From NCBI GenBank assembly GCA_021809365.1, contig JAKBAC010000089.1, positions 1 to 13,844 of the forward strand: 13,844 nt of DNA, given 5' to 3'. The stretch comes from Planctomycetota bacterium. Its GTDB lineage: Bacteria; Planctomycetota; Phycisphaerae; WQYP01. The position numbers were made by a program, and so were the translations under genes. Shown piece by piece: positions 1 through 5,609 of the stretch (positions within the stretch are counted from its first letter, which is position 1; each line of letters begins with the position of its first letter). The notes beneath the pieces were generated by a model that made no database searches, was not told where the DNA came from, and worked only from the letters and a program-made list of their open reading frames with translations.

Positions 1-80
1 GCGCTGCGGCCATGAAGTTAATCGCCCAGGCGAGAGCGGAGCTGAAAGAAGCTGCTGAAGCCGCTACCGGCCATCATTGA
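1..80 (+). CDS. C-terminal end of an unidentified protein (truncated by window edge)
   Basis: The third reading frame is open from the window edge to a TGA at 78-80 and encodes about 25 residues rich in Ala, Glu and Lys, ending in the segment KEAAEAATGHH. The composition suggests an amphipathic or coiled C-terminal helix. A good intrinsic terminator lies 30 bp downstream, which supports a real plus-strand gene ending here. Nothing visible identifies the protein. The other two forward frames stop within the first 60 bases. Confidence 0.45.
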   Translation, partial: AAAMKLIAQARAELKEAAEAATGHH

Positions 81-110
81 TCGGGCAGCTCAAATACGTA
101 AATTTCTTAC

Positions 111-145
111 AAGCTCTCCAGTGAAAACTTGGGGAGCTTTTTTTT
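111..145 (+). terminator. Rho-independent terminator
   Basis: A 9-bp stem pairs 111-119 (AAGCTCTCC) with 131-139 (GGGGAGCTT), with one G-T wobble and an 11-nt loop. The right arm runs into eight T residues at 138-145. It ends the partial plus-strand gene. Read on the minus strand there is no T tract after the stem, so it is a weak candidate for ending the convergent lipoprotein operon, whose last stop is at 168. Confidence 0.85.
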
Positions 146-167
146 ACATAATCCCGATAACTGCGAA

Positions 168-815
168 TCACTGTGACTTGGGCTGATAGCCTACCGCGTA
201 GCGATAGAAGGTGCGGGAAATTCGACGCGCCAGGATAGCGACCATTTCCGACTGCACCGCCTGCGGGCTTTGGCTTACCGCGGTGGCCGTGGGAACACGG
301 GCGGTTACAGACAGCCCGGGCGAGCCGGTCTTTGGCCATAATCGTTTGCCATTCTCATCCACCACTTTCACCCATGCGTCGGCACTTCCTTTAGTGAGTT
401 GGCCCGCGCTTTCAATGGTGACGTCAAAGCGCTTGACGTAAACGTAAATAACATCATTGGCGTGGACCGCATGAGCGATATCCGCAATTCCCATGGCATG
501 GTATTTTTCCGCATTGCGGCGCTGCAGAGCAACAATGCGGTATGCGGGTACAAAACGATTGGCACAGTGGTGCTGATAAAGAGTTTGATTCACCAGGGTC
601 ACCATCGTAGCCATGGCATGAATACTTAGTTGGCTGCCGGCGGATGTATCCATCAGCACGAGAATTCGATTTTTCTTTGGGAGCTTATAAAGCGCTGCAT
701 GGGAGCCGTTGCCGGCAAACAGATAAGCCAGTTCGCAACCGCCCAGGCTGAATGCGGTTGCAATCAGCAGCAGGGCGATCAGCGCGGTTCGGACCGGAGG
801 GACTTTAGTTAGCAT
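168..815 (-). CDS. Putative lipoprotein, second of a paralogous pair
   Basis: A 215-residue protein with a lipoprotein signal peptide: basic N-terminus (K4, R9), hydrophobic stretch at about 11-23, and lipobox SLGGC with the acylated cysteine at about residue 27. Glu follows the Cys, so outer-membrane sorting is plausible if that rule holds here. The mature part has alternating hydrophobic strands (RILVLMDTS, DVIYVYVKRFDV), a WVKVVDENGKRLWP segment and a C-terminal ILARRISRTFYRY helix. The layout resembles its upstream neighbour, suggesting an old duplication. The ATG at 815 is preferred over the in-frame ATG at 821 because GGGAG lies 7 nt from the former and only 1 nt from the latter. The start overlaps the previous gene by 11 bp, so translation is probably coupled. 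I see no catalytic motif. Function unknown; a periplasmic or envelope structural role is a guess. Confidence 0.8.
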   Translation of the reverse strand: MLTKVPPVRTALIALLLIATAFSLGGCELAYLFAGNGSHAALYKLPKKNRILVLMDTSAGSQLSIHAMATMVTLVNQTLYQHHCANRFVPAYRIVALQRRNAEKYHAMGIADIAHAVHANDVIYVYVKRFDVTIESAGQLTKGSADAWVKVVDENGKRLWPKTGSPGLSVTARVPTATAVSQSPQAVQSEMVAILARRISRTFYRYAVGYQPKSQ

Positions 816-1476
816 AGCCATTCTCCCGATCGTGCCAGGTGTAAAAGCAGCGGGCCAGCAGGGTGCTGAATCGCTGGAGGGTGTTCATACGTACCGTATT
901 GGCATCGGTGTTATAGCCGGGCAACGGTCCGGATTTCGGCCATTTGGCGTTAATGGTGGTGTGAAACACTTCGCCGTGGCCGGGAATTTTCATATTGTAA
1001 ACCACGACATGCGCCTGGATGTCGCCTTGCAGAACATAAGTGGTATGCTGCGAATGCACCGTATAATTCAGCAATTCAATATAGACCACGCGGGCAACTC
1101 CGAAATGGCGCCCGAGAGTTTTCATGGGCAAAACGTCCCAGTTGGGATTGGCGTTCTGATAATTCAGCACCAGGTGGTAATCCAGAATATGCGCTTTTGG
1201 AAGGTGCTTTTTGAGACTCGCAGCCACAAACGCGGAAACTTCCTGTTGCGCCTGCGGATACGTGAACATCGTTGACGCATCCTCATACACCACAATGGCC
1301 ACGCTCTGTTTTTCCAACCCGCGATACTGCGGTTTGACCGCAACACCCATCGCATTTTCCGCAGCCAGACCCAGAAATTGGCATCCGCCCGCCCCCAGCG
1401 TTAACACCAGCAGGGCCAGCAGCGCGGCGGATCGTATCCGCTCTTGATATCGATATTTATTAAAATCGCTATACAT
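805..1476 (-). CDS. Putative lipoprotein, first of a paralogous pair
   Basis: A 223-residue protein beginning MYSDFNKYRY, with a charged n-region, a hydrophobic stretch at about 16-29 and lipobox GAGGC (Cys at residue 32). The mature part contains SVAIVVYED, a YQNANPNWDVLP segment, LGRHFGVARVVYIELLNYTV, a hydrophobic strand around QAHVVVYNM and a C-terminal LLARCFYTWHD. The order of strands and the ending (LAR.FY) parallel the downstream lipoprotein. The frame is open upstream to an ATG at 1560, but that 28-residue extension is polar, would bury the signal peptide and lacks a good ribosome site. The ATG at 1476 has AGGAAA (1487 to 1482) just upstream. The gene lies 100 bp after the DUF2752 gene and is probably in the same operon. 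No enzyme motif is visible; function unknown. Confidence 0.8.
   Translation of the reverse strand: MYSDFNKYRYQERIRSAALLALLVLTLGAGGCQFLGLAAENAMGVAVKPQYRGLEKQSVAIVVYEDASTMFTYPQAQQEVSAFVAASLKKHLPKAHILDYHLVLNYQNANPNWDVLPMKTLGRHFGVARVVYIELLNYTVHSQHTTYVLQGDIQAHVVVYNMKIPGHGEVFHTTINAKWPKSGPLPGYNTDANTVRMNTLQRFSTLLARCFYTWHDRENGYAN
823..827 (-). promoter_or_regulatory. Shine-Dalgarno site deciding the start at 815
   Basis: On the minus strand GGGAG (827 to 823) sits 7 nt before the ATG at 815 and 1 nt before the ATG at 821. The spacing favours 815 as the start. The site lies inside the end of the upstream lipoprotein gene, consistent with coupled translation. Confidence 0.6.
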
Positions 1477-1481
1477 ATATG

Positions 1482-1487
1482 TTTCCT
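1482..1487 (-). promoter_or_regulatory. Shine-Dalgarno site deciding the start at 1476
   Basis: AGGAAA on the minus strand is followed by CATAT and the ATG at 1476, giving 7 nt from AGGA to the start codon. It supports the internal ATG, which places the lipoprotein signal peptide at the true N-terminus, over the in-frame ATG at 1560. Confidence 0.6.
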
Positions 1488-1576
1488 GGCCACATCGCCG
1501 TCCGGTCTGAATCTTCAACACGCCGGCGGGTTTCATCATTCGCGGGCGCTGCCGCAACATCCGCTAAGACAGAATT

Positions 1577-2080
1577 CTACCCGTGGTGCCGGAACCATGC
1601 ACTCATAATAATAATTTTGTATCCCCATGCCCCCAGAATAATCGCTGCCGCGCCAAGCAAAATCTTCCACCGGTTCCAGGCAAACCAGAAAAACGATGGC
1701 CCATGCCATGTGCCGGTGGTCACACCCAATGCTCCGACAATCACCGCCGCCACGGCCAGGAATCCCACCATCGCCCCGCCCGGCTGCGTTGCCAATGCCG
1801 TCAGCCATTGCCCATGCGCCACGTGGGTTACCGCAGTGGTGTAGCCGCAGGTGGGGCAGGGCCAGCCATACTCGGTGTAAAATCCACACGGAGGAAGCCC
1901 CAGTTGCGTATGCGTTGCCATCCCCGCAGGGCTGGGATTCAGATACAAACCAATGGCCAGCATCGGAACAAAAATCAGCAGCAGAAATCCCGACCACAAC
2001 CGCACCCGATGCCGATACGCCCAGAGATAAGGTCCGCTTAAGCCCATACTGAATTCAGGTTGTTCCATCGCCTGCGACAT
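1577..2080 (-). CDS. DUF2752 family membrane protein
   Basis: A 167-residue protein with three likely membrane segments (about 28-47, 102-120 and 138-156). The diagnostic feature is the cysteine segment at about 65-83, which contains GWPCPTCGYTTA with cysteines at 65, 75 and 78 and is followed by HVAHGQWLTALATQP. This matches the PCPxCGxTRA-type signature of DUF2752, a family of small, mostly uncharacterised bacterial membrane proteins. The usual Arg after the Thr is Thr here (CGYTTA), as I recall being common in planctomycete members. The paired cysteines could bind metal or form a disulphide, but this is not established. It is the first gene of the minus-strand operon, ahead of two lipoproteins. 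The start could be the ATG at 2080 or the in-frame ATG at 2068. A -10-like box only 7 nt ahead of 2080 makes a leaderless message or the inner start possible. Confidence 0.85.
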   Translation of the reverse strand: MSQAMEQPEFSMGLSGPYLWAYRHRVRLWSGFLLLIFVPMLAIGLYLNPSPAGMATHTQLGLPPCGFYTEYGWPCPTCGYTTAVTHVAHGQWLTALATQPGGAMVGFLAVAAVIVGALGVTTGTWHGPSFFWFAWNRWKILLGAAAIILGAWGYKIIIMSAWFRHHG

Positions 2081-2087
2081 GGCAGCG

Positions 2088-2093
2088 ATTATA
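2088..2093 (-). promoter_or_regulatory. Candidate -10 box for the DUF2752-lipoprotein operon
   Basis: On the minus strand an exact TATAAT lies at 2093 to 2088, preceded by CATCCTG. The start of transcription would fall near 2081, directly against the ATG at 2080. No good -35 is visible at 17 bp (TGTTAG at best). The exact -10 match in front of a divergently placed operon makes it plausible, not proven. Confidence 0.45.
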
Positions 2094-2140
2094 CAGGATG
2101 GGCGAGGGGGCTAACAGCGTGTGGGGCGGGGTAGGGGGTA

Positions 2141-2205
2141 GGTTACAGGTTACAGGTTACAGGGGACAGCATCAAAGGTTGGGAAGCGCTGCGCTGCTAT
2201 TTTGC
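2141..2205 (+). repeat. Composite repeat copy A: GGTTACA x3 plus core
   Basis: Three perfect tandem copies of the heptamer GGTTACA occupy 2141-2161. After a 19-bp spacer follows a core at 2181-2205 that reads GGGAAGCGCTG, then CGCTGCTATTTTGC. The same core, with 2-3 differences, occurs at 4311-4336 (inverted) and 6590-6614 (direct), each next to its own heptamer tract. The core contains a GAAGCGCT half-palindrome. No open frame crosses it convincingly. The block lies in the 347-bp gap between the divergent DUF2752 and antitoxin-like genes. Confidence 0.75.
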
Positions 2206-2249
2206 GGGCGGTGAATGCCGAGTTCCGGGTTCTAATGAAAATCACAAAG

Positions 2250-2268
2250 CCGCCGGCTCTGCCGGCGG
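2250..2268. other. Strong GC-rich hairpin
   Basis: A perfect 8-bp stem pairs 2250-2257 (CCGCCGGC) with 2261-2268 (GCCGGCGG) around a TCT loop. Read on the minus strand the stem is followed by CTTTGTGATTTTC, a poor T tract, so a terminator is possible but weak. It could equally be a REP-like sequence. Between it and the promoter at 2390 (about 2269-2389) I see no gene or clear signal. Confidence 0.5.
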
Positions 2269-2389
2269 TGGGTCGCACCCAATTGTTCCGGCATCCAACA
2301 AAGCATTTTTGCCCCCGGTCGGAAAATTGCCACGTTCCGGGGAAGTTCCAATATGGCGGCCCTCCCTTCCGTTCTCACACCGGGGCATG

Positions 2390-2398
2390 TGGTATAAT
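2390..2398 (+). promoter_or_regulatory. Extended -10 promoter for the antitoxin-like gene
   Basis: TGG followed by TATAAT (2393-2398) is a perfect extended -10 element. No strong -35 is present at 17 bp, which is typical of extended -10 promoters. Transcription would start near 2405, leaving a leader of about 23 nt before the ATG at 2428. Confidence 0.6.
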
Positions 2399-2414
2399 GG
2401 CTGTGTCGTTTTTT

Positions 2415-2418
2415 GAGG
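2415..2418 (+). promoter_or_regulatory. Shine-Dalgarno site deciding the start at 2428
   Basis: GAGG lies 9 nt before the ATG at 2428. The frame is open up to a TTG at 2413, but that codon overlaps the ribosome site itself, so the ATG at 2428 is the better start. Confidence 0.6.
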
Positions 2419-2427
2419 ATCACGCCC

Positions 2428-2667
2428 ATGCGCAACGCTATTGTCATTGCAGGCCGTTTGGTTGGCCCTCGCCAGGTGGAGCTTGATGAACCGGTATCTG
2501 GCTTGGGGGCCCAAGTCGAGGTAATCATTGACTCACAATCCGCGGCACAGAGTAAGAACGGCAGTCTAGCGGCATTTCTTGGCGGCCTTCCCCCAAGCTC
2601 ACGCTCCCGCGAGGACATTGATCGGCAGCTTTCGTCGGAACGGGTGGGATGGGAGAAAGGTACATGA
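2428..2667 (+). CDS. Small antitoxin-like protein (no toxin partner seen)
   Basis: A 79-residue protein. The N-terminal half, MRNAIVIAGRLVGP followed by RQVELDEPVSGLGAQVEVII, looks like the small beta-rich DNA-binding half of VapB/DUF104-like antitoxins (pattern: a strand, LDEPV, then G..VEVII). The C-terminal half has LAAFLGGLPPSSRSREDIDR followed by QLSSERVGWEK. I recognise this FLxxLPPxxRSxEDIDxQ..ER..W ending as typical of antitoxin-family proteins usually encoded just before a PIN-domain toxin. If that is right, it would bind and repress its own promoter and neutralise a ribonuclease. Here the following gene is not a PIN protein, and its start codon abuts this gene's TGA. The gene has its own extended -10 promoter. 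The family assignment comes from recall of the pattern, not a search. Confidence 0.6.
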   Translation: MRNAIVIAGRLVGPRQVELDEPVSGLGAQVEVIIDSQSAAQSKNGSLAAFLGGLPPSSRSREDIDRQLSSERVGWEKGT

Positions 2668-3984
2668 ATGCCTCTGAGCGACAACAGAGCCTCTTCGATT
2701 TTTTCCACGGGGTGCCGGGTACATCTCCTGCGGCTGGTGCTGGCGTGCTTTGTGCTGGCGTGGTCGAGCTGCGCGGTCGAGGCTCATGCAGGTGCGTTGC
2801 ATTTATGGCGATGCTTCAGAAAATTTGACCACTTGGCTCGTAGTGATCCCCGTTATTGTGTCATGGCCCACGGGGTGCAGCGCATCTCGCAAAACGCCGT
2901 TTCCACAGCGCTAGAACAAATTCATTCAAGAGTACAAATGACATTGCTCGGCACGCCCCTTCGCATACCCGGCCGGGTAGGAAGCCTGTATTTCTACCCT
3001 GTCGCCCCACGGGGGCGAACGGCAAGCGGGATTTGGAAATTCAACTGGGCTGAAAAGGCAGGAAAAACGCACACGAAATCAATTCCTGTGGGGCCTCGGG
3101 GAGCTTGGCACAAGCTCCATTGGTCATTTGCCCCATCGGGCTATAGTCGCCCGTACCAGGTGCCGCCCCCCGGGGTCTTCCAGCCAGAGGAGGCCGGGCC
3201 TGTACCGCCACCCGGGTCGTTCTCAATCTACATGGGTGCCCAGTCGCACGGAATGGCCAGAGTGCGGGGCTGGGTTCCGGGCGCGGCTCGACACTTCTGG
3301 ATCACGTGGTCTGGAGGGAAGTACGCCCTGCGGACGCGTCAGGTCAACGTCTCCTACTTCAACCTACTTGGGAACAAATTCGGAGTACCGCCGACAACTC
3401 GATGCGAAACCGAATGGCCAAGCCTGGCGGCGATGTGGCCGCCGGACCGCATCGTGATCTGTGAATCCTTTTGGGGATTCCCGACAGTCCGGTTCGGTGC
3501 CCGAAGGACCGTCTCACGATCCTTAATTTCCGCAGGCTTCCCGCCATTGGAGGCAAAGCAGGATCTCGCCAACGCCGCTAGACTTCTAGGTAAGCTCACA
3601 CCGGAGGAAAGCTTCCTGTTGCAGATCGTGGGCCTGATACCTCCGCCGCTTCTGGGCGCGAAAAAAGAGGTGCGACGCACGGCGATGCTGATAGGGCAAT
3701 ACCAATTTTACGGCCAGTTTTACAGACACACGCGCTTCACCGTTGTGGCCACGCGAGCCGGCGGCAAGGACGTTTATGTTGTTGCTGGTTATCGAAAGCT
3801 CCCCGCCACTGGTCACCGAGGGGTCGAGTACTATCTTTGTTTCACGAAAAACGGGCGGCTGTGGTGTGTCGGCCACCAAAGTTGGAAAACGGGTCAGCGC
3901 ACACCGGCACAACTTGCGGCCATGGCGGTAAACCTTTCCGGGCTGTCGAAAGCGCTGACACCAAGCGAGCGCGCGAAAAAGTGA
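2668..3984 (+). CDS. Secreted protein of unknown function
   Basis: A 438-residue protein with a probable Sec signal peptide: basic region around R17-R22, hydrophobic segment at about 23-34, and likely cleavage after AHA at 39-41. The mature part has six cysteines (49, 64, 246, 265, 391 and 400), enough for three disulphides, and many aromatic and proline residues (PPPGVFQPEE and PVPPPGSF at about 166-184). A helical part near 294-340 holds LTPEESFLLQIVGLIPPPLL, and beta-like strands follow at 341-400. I recognise no domain. The ATG directly abuts the stop of the antitoxin-like gene (TGA-ATG), with GAAAGG 7 nt upstream, so the two are probably co-transcribed. A downstream 92-bp repeat array begins about 50 bp after the stop. 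A lipoprotein reading (Cys27 or Cys35) is less likely because neither site has a proper lipobox. Confidence 0.65.
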   Translation: MPLSDNRASSIFSTGCRVHLLRLVLACFVLAWSSCAVEAHAGALHLWRCFRKFDHLARSDPRYCVMAHGVQRISQNAVSTALEQIHSRVQMTLLGTPLRIPGRVGSLYFYPVAPRGRTASGIWKFNWAEKAGKTHTKSIPVGPRGAWHKLHWSFAPSGYSRPYQVPPPGVFQPEEAGPVPPPGSFSIYMGAQSHGMARVRGWVPGAARHFWITWSGGKYALRTRQVNVSYFNLLGNKFGVPPTTRCETEWPSLAAMWPPDRIVICESFWGFPTVRFGARRTVSRSLISAGFPPLEAKQDLANAARLLGKLTPEESFLLQIVGLIPPPLLGAKKEVRRTAMLIGQYQFYGQFYRHTRFTVVATRAGGKDVYVVAGYRKLPATGHRGVEYYLCFTKNGRLWCVGHQSWKTGQRTPAQLAAMAVNLSGLSKALTPSERAKK

Positions 3985-4035
3985 CAATCGTCAGTTCGAC
4001 GAGCCTTTGCAGAAATGATTTTGCAACCGATGGTC

Positions 4036-4263
4036 GGTTGGCGGCACAGGATCAACCACCGGATTACCATCCGTTGCTCGGGGTTCGCGTCGTGGTTAAA
4101 GAGCGCCGTGGTGATAAGCCGGTGGTTGGTTGGCGGCACGGGATCAACCACCGGATTATCATCCGGTGCTCGGGGCTCGCGTTGCGGTTAAAGAGCAACG
4201 TGGTGATAGCCCGGTGGCTGGTTGGCGGCGCTGGATCAACCACCGGATTATCATCCGTTGCTC
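4036..4263. repeat. 92-bp tandem repeat, 2.5 copies, with paired hairpins
   Basis: Units start with GGTTGGCGGC at 4036, 4128 and 4220, exactly 92 bp apart. The third unit stops after about 44 bp. Units 1 and 2 differ at 11 of 92 positions by eye. Each unit holds an inverted repeat CACCGGAT-N4-ATCCGGTG (4057-4076, 4149-4168, 4241-4260), perfect in unit 2 and one base off in units 1 and 3. Units 1 and 2 hold a second hairpin with a 9-nt loop (4088-4108, 4180-4200). The array fills most of the 483-bp gap between the secreted-protein gene and moxR. Short open frames across it are a by-product of the repeats. It could end transcription, encode a structured RNA or be a REP-type element. Confidence 0.85.
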
Positions 4264-4293
4264 TATAGGCTCCAGCGACGGCGTGCGTCACTC

Positions 4294-4366
4294 GGTTTAC
4301 CCACGGGCAAGCAAAATAGCAGCGCCAGCGATTCCCAAGCATTCTAACTCCTAACTCCTAACTCCT
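4294..4366 (-). repeat. Composite repeat copy B (inverted): GGAGTTA x3 plus core
   Basis: Read on the minus strand, about three heptamers GGAGTTA (4366 to 4344) are followed by a short spacer. The core (4336 to 4311) then reads GGGAATCGCTGG, then CGCTGCTATTTTGC, followed by TTGC and GGTAAACC (4301 to 4294). The core matches copies A and C, and the trailing GGTAAACC matches copy C. The orientation is opposite to copy A, so A and B bracket 2141-4366 with the heptamers outermost. About 100 bp separate this element from the moxR start. Confidence 0.75.
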
Positions 4367-4429
4367 GCGTCTTCGTCGCCCCCCTGCATGATCTTTCGTG
4401 GCATCGCGTTATGCACAATGGCGGGGATG

Positions 4430-4438
4430 TGGTATTTT
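4430..4438 (+). promoter_or_regulatory. Candidate extended -10 promoter for moxR
   Basis: TGG followed by TATTTT (4433-4438) resembles the extended -10 seen at 2390. It lies at the same distance from its start codon: 35 bp from the first base of the hexamer to the GTG at 4468. The -35 region is poor. Two substitutions from TATAAT make it weaker than the 2390 site. Confidence 0.35.
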
Positions 4439-4456
4439 TATGGGGTCTTTTATTCT

Positions 4457-4460
4457 GGAG
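4457..4460 (+). promoter_or_regulatory. Shine-Dalgarno site deciding the GTG start at 4468
   Basis: GGAG lies 7 nt before the GTG at 4468. The frame is open further upstream to an ATG at 4411, but that start has no ribosome site, and the extra residues ([18 protein letters not shown]) do not resemble a MoxR N-terminus. Confidence 0.65.
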
Positions 4461-4467
4461 ATTTTAC

Positions 4468-5547
4468 GTGAGCGCAGAATCCAATTCGACTGAAAGTATG
4501 GAATTATCGCCGCAGGAGCTTCAGAGCGTGGAGAAGCTGCAGGACGGCTTTACAAAAATCCGGCGGGAATTGGCCAAAACCGTGGTTGGCCAGGATCAGG
4601 TCATTGAAGAACTTCTGATCGCCTTATTTTGCCGGGGGCATTGTTTGCTGGTCGGTGTGCCGGGGTTGGCTAAAACGCTGCTGGTATCGACGTTATCAAA
4701 AACATTAAATCTAAGTTTTAGCCGCGTGCAGTTCACACCCGATCTCATGCCCTCGGATATTACCGGCACGGAAGTTATTGAAGAAGACAAATCCACCGGC
4801 CAGCGGTCGTTGCGGTATGTGAAAGGCCCGATCTTTGCCAACGCTGTTCTGGCGGATGAAATTAATCGCACGCCGCCCAAAACCCAGGCGGCGCTGCTGG
4901 AAGCCATGCAGGAACATCAGGTGACCGCCGGCGGCGTGCAGCGGCCATTGCCTGAACCATTCTTTGTCATGGCCACGCAAAATCCCATTGAGCAGGAAGG
5001 CACCTATCCTCTGCCGGAAGCGCAGTTGGACCGGTTCATGTTTAATGTGCTGGTAAGCTACCCGACTGAGCAGGAGGAATTTGACATTGTGCGCCTCACC
5101 ACCGCCCCCCGCCATGTGCAGGTGGAACATGTTCTGACGGCTCAGGAAGTTTTGCAGTTGCAGGAGCTCGTGCGGAAAGTGCCCGTGCCGGATCATGTCG
5201 TGCGGTACGCGTTGCGTTTAACCCGGCAGACGCGGGTGTCGCAGCCGGACGCGCCAAAATTTGTGAAAAATTATGTGGCCTGGGGTGCCGGGCCGCGGGC
5301 CTCACAATACTTGGTGCTGGCGGGCAAAGCGCGGGCGCTGTTGCAGGGGCGGTATCATGTCAGTACGGAAGATATCCGTGCGGTGGCGTATCCAACCTTG
5401 CGACATCGCGTGTTGACCAACTTTAATGCCGAGGCTGAAGGCATACATTCCGATGATATTATTCGCATGCTCATTGAGCATACTGATCAGGATGATCAAA
5501 GCGCGAAGGTAACCGCAGGTATGCCCAAGGTGCTGCACACCGCGTGA
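4468..5547 (+). CDS. moxR: MoxR family AAA+ ATPase
   Basis: A 359-residue cytoplasmic ATPase of the MoxR group of AAA+ proteins, thought to act as ATP-driven chaperones that activate or assemble VWA-domain partners. Motifs are complete: Walker A GVPGLAKT (about 63-70), [11 protein letters not shown] (90-100), [20 protein letters not shown] (120-139) containing Walker B, the sensor 1 segment ATQNP (169-173), and LPEAQLDRF (182-190), the conserved region after it. The C-terminal lid includes [11 protein letters not shown] followed by a region ending [10 protein letters not shown]. The length is normal for the family. It is the first gene of the Bat-like cluster, with DUF58 62 bp downstream. The family assignment is firm. 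The substrate is not known; the neighbouring VWA proteins are the natural partners. Confidence 0.95.
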   Translation: MSAESNSTESMELSPQELQSVEKLQDGFTKIRRELAKTVVGQDQVIEELLIALFCRGHCLLVGVPGLAKTLLVSTLSKTLNLSFSRVQFTPDLMPSDITGTEVIEEDKSTGQRSLRYVKGPIFANAVLADEINRTPPKTQAALLEAMQEHQVTAGGVQRPLPEPFFVMATQNPIEQEGTYPLPEAQLDRFMFNVLVSYPTEQEEFDIVRLTTAPRHVQVEHVLTAQEVLQLQELVRKVPVPDHVVRYALRLTRQTRVSQPDAPKFVKNYVAWGAGPRASQYLVLAGKARALLQGRYHVSTEDIRAVAYPTLRHRVLTNFNAEAEGIHSDDIIRMLIEHTDQDDQSAKVTAGMPKVLHTA

Positions 5548-5609
5548 AATGGCGGAACGTGTAGAATGGTTGTAAGTGGAAATCTAAGAGTTTAAAAGCG
5601 TGTGCATGG

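Noticed and set aside
832..1275. 147-codon plus-strand frame opposite the first lipoprotein
   Set aside because: The opposite strand carries a signal peptide with lipobox and a good ribosome site; this frame has neither and no motif.
1477..1560. N-terminal extension of the first lipoprotein to the ATG at 1560
   Set aside because: It would put 28 polar residues ahead of the lipoprotein signal peptide; the ATG at 1476 has AGGAAA at good spacing.
1536..1997. 153-codon minus-strand frame overlapping DUF2752 in another frame
   Set aside because: No signal, no ribosome site and a Gly/Cys/Trp-rich translation. The overlapping DUF2752 frame explains the region.
1583..2041. 152-codon plus-strand frame opposite the DUF2752 gene
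   Set aside because: Low-complexity His/Pro/Arg-rich translation typical of an antisense shadow. The minus-strand frame has membrane segments and the family cysteine motif.
2664..2820. A toxin gene starting at the ATGA overlap (ATG 2664) after the antitoxin-like gene
   Set aside because: The frame stops after about 52 codons, and its product has none of the acidic residues or the opening strand of a PIN domain. The ribosome-site spacing is only 3 nt.
4036..4263. CRISPR array
   Set aside because: The 92-bp units are contiguous and diverged along their whole length, with no unique spacers between short identical repeats, and no cas gene is nearby.
4130..4354. Plus-strand open frame of 74 codons across the tandem repeat
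   Set aside because: It exists because the 92-bp units lack stops in that frame. It has no ribosome site and runs into the inverted heptamer element; other frames and the opposite strand are equally open here.
4411..4467. N-terminal extension of MoxR to the ATG at 4411
   Set aside because: No ribosome site. It would code a hydrophobic WGLLFWRFY segment foreign to the family, and it overlaps the candidate promoter.
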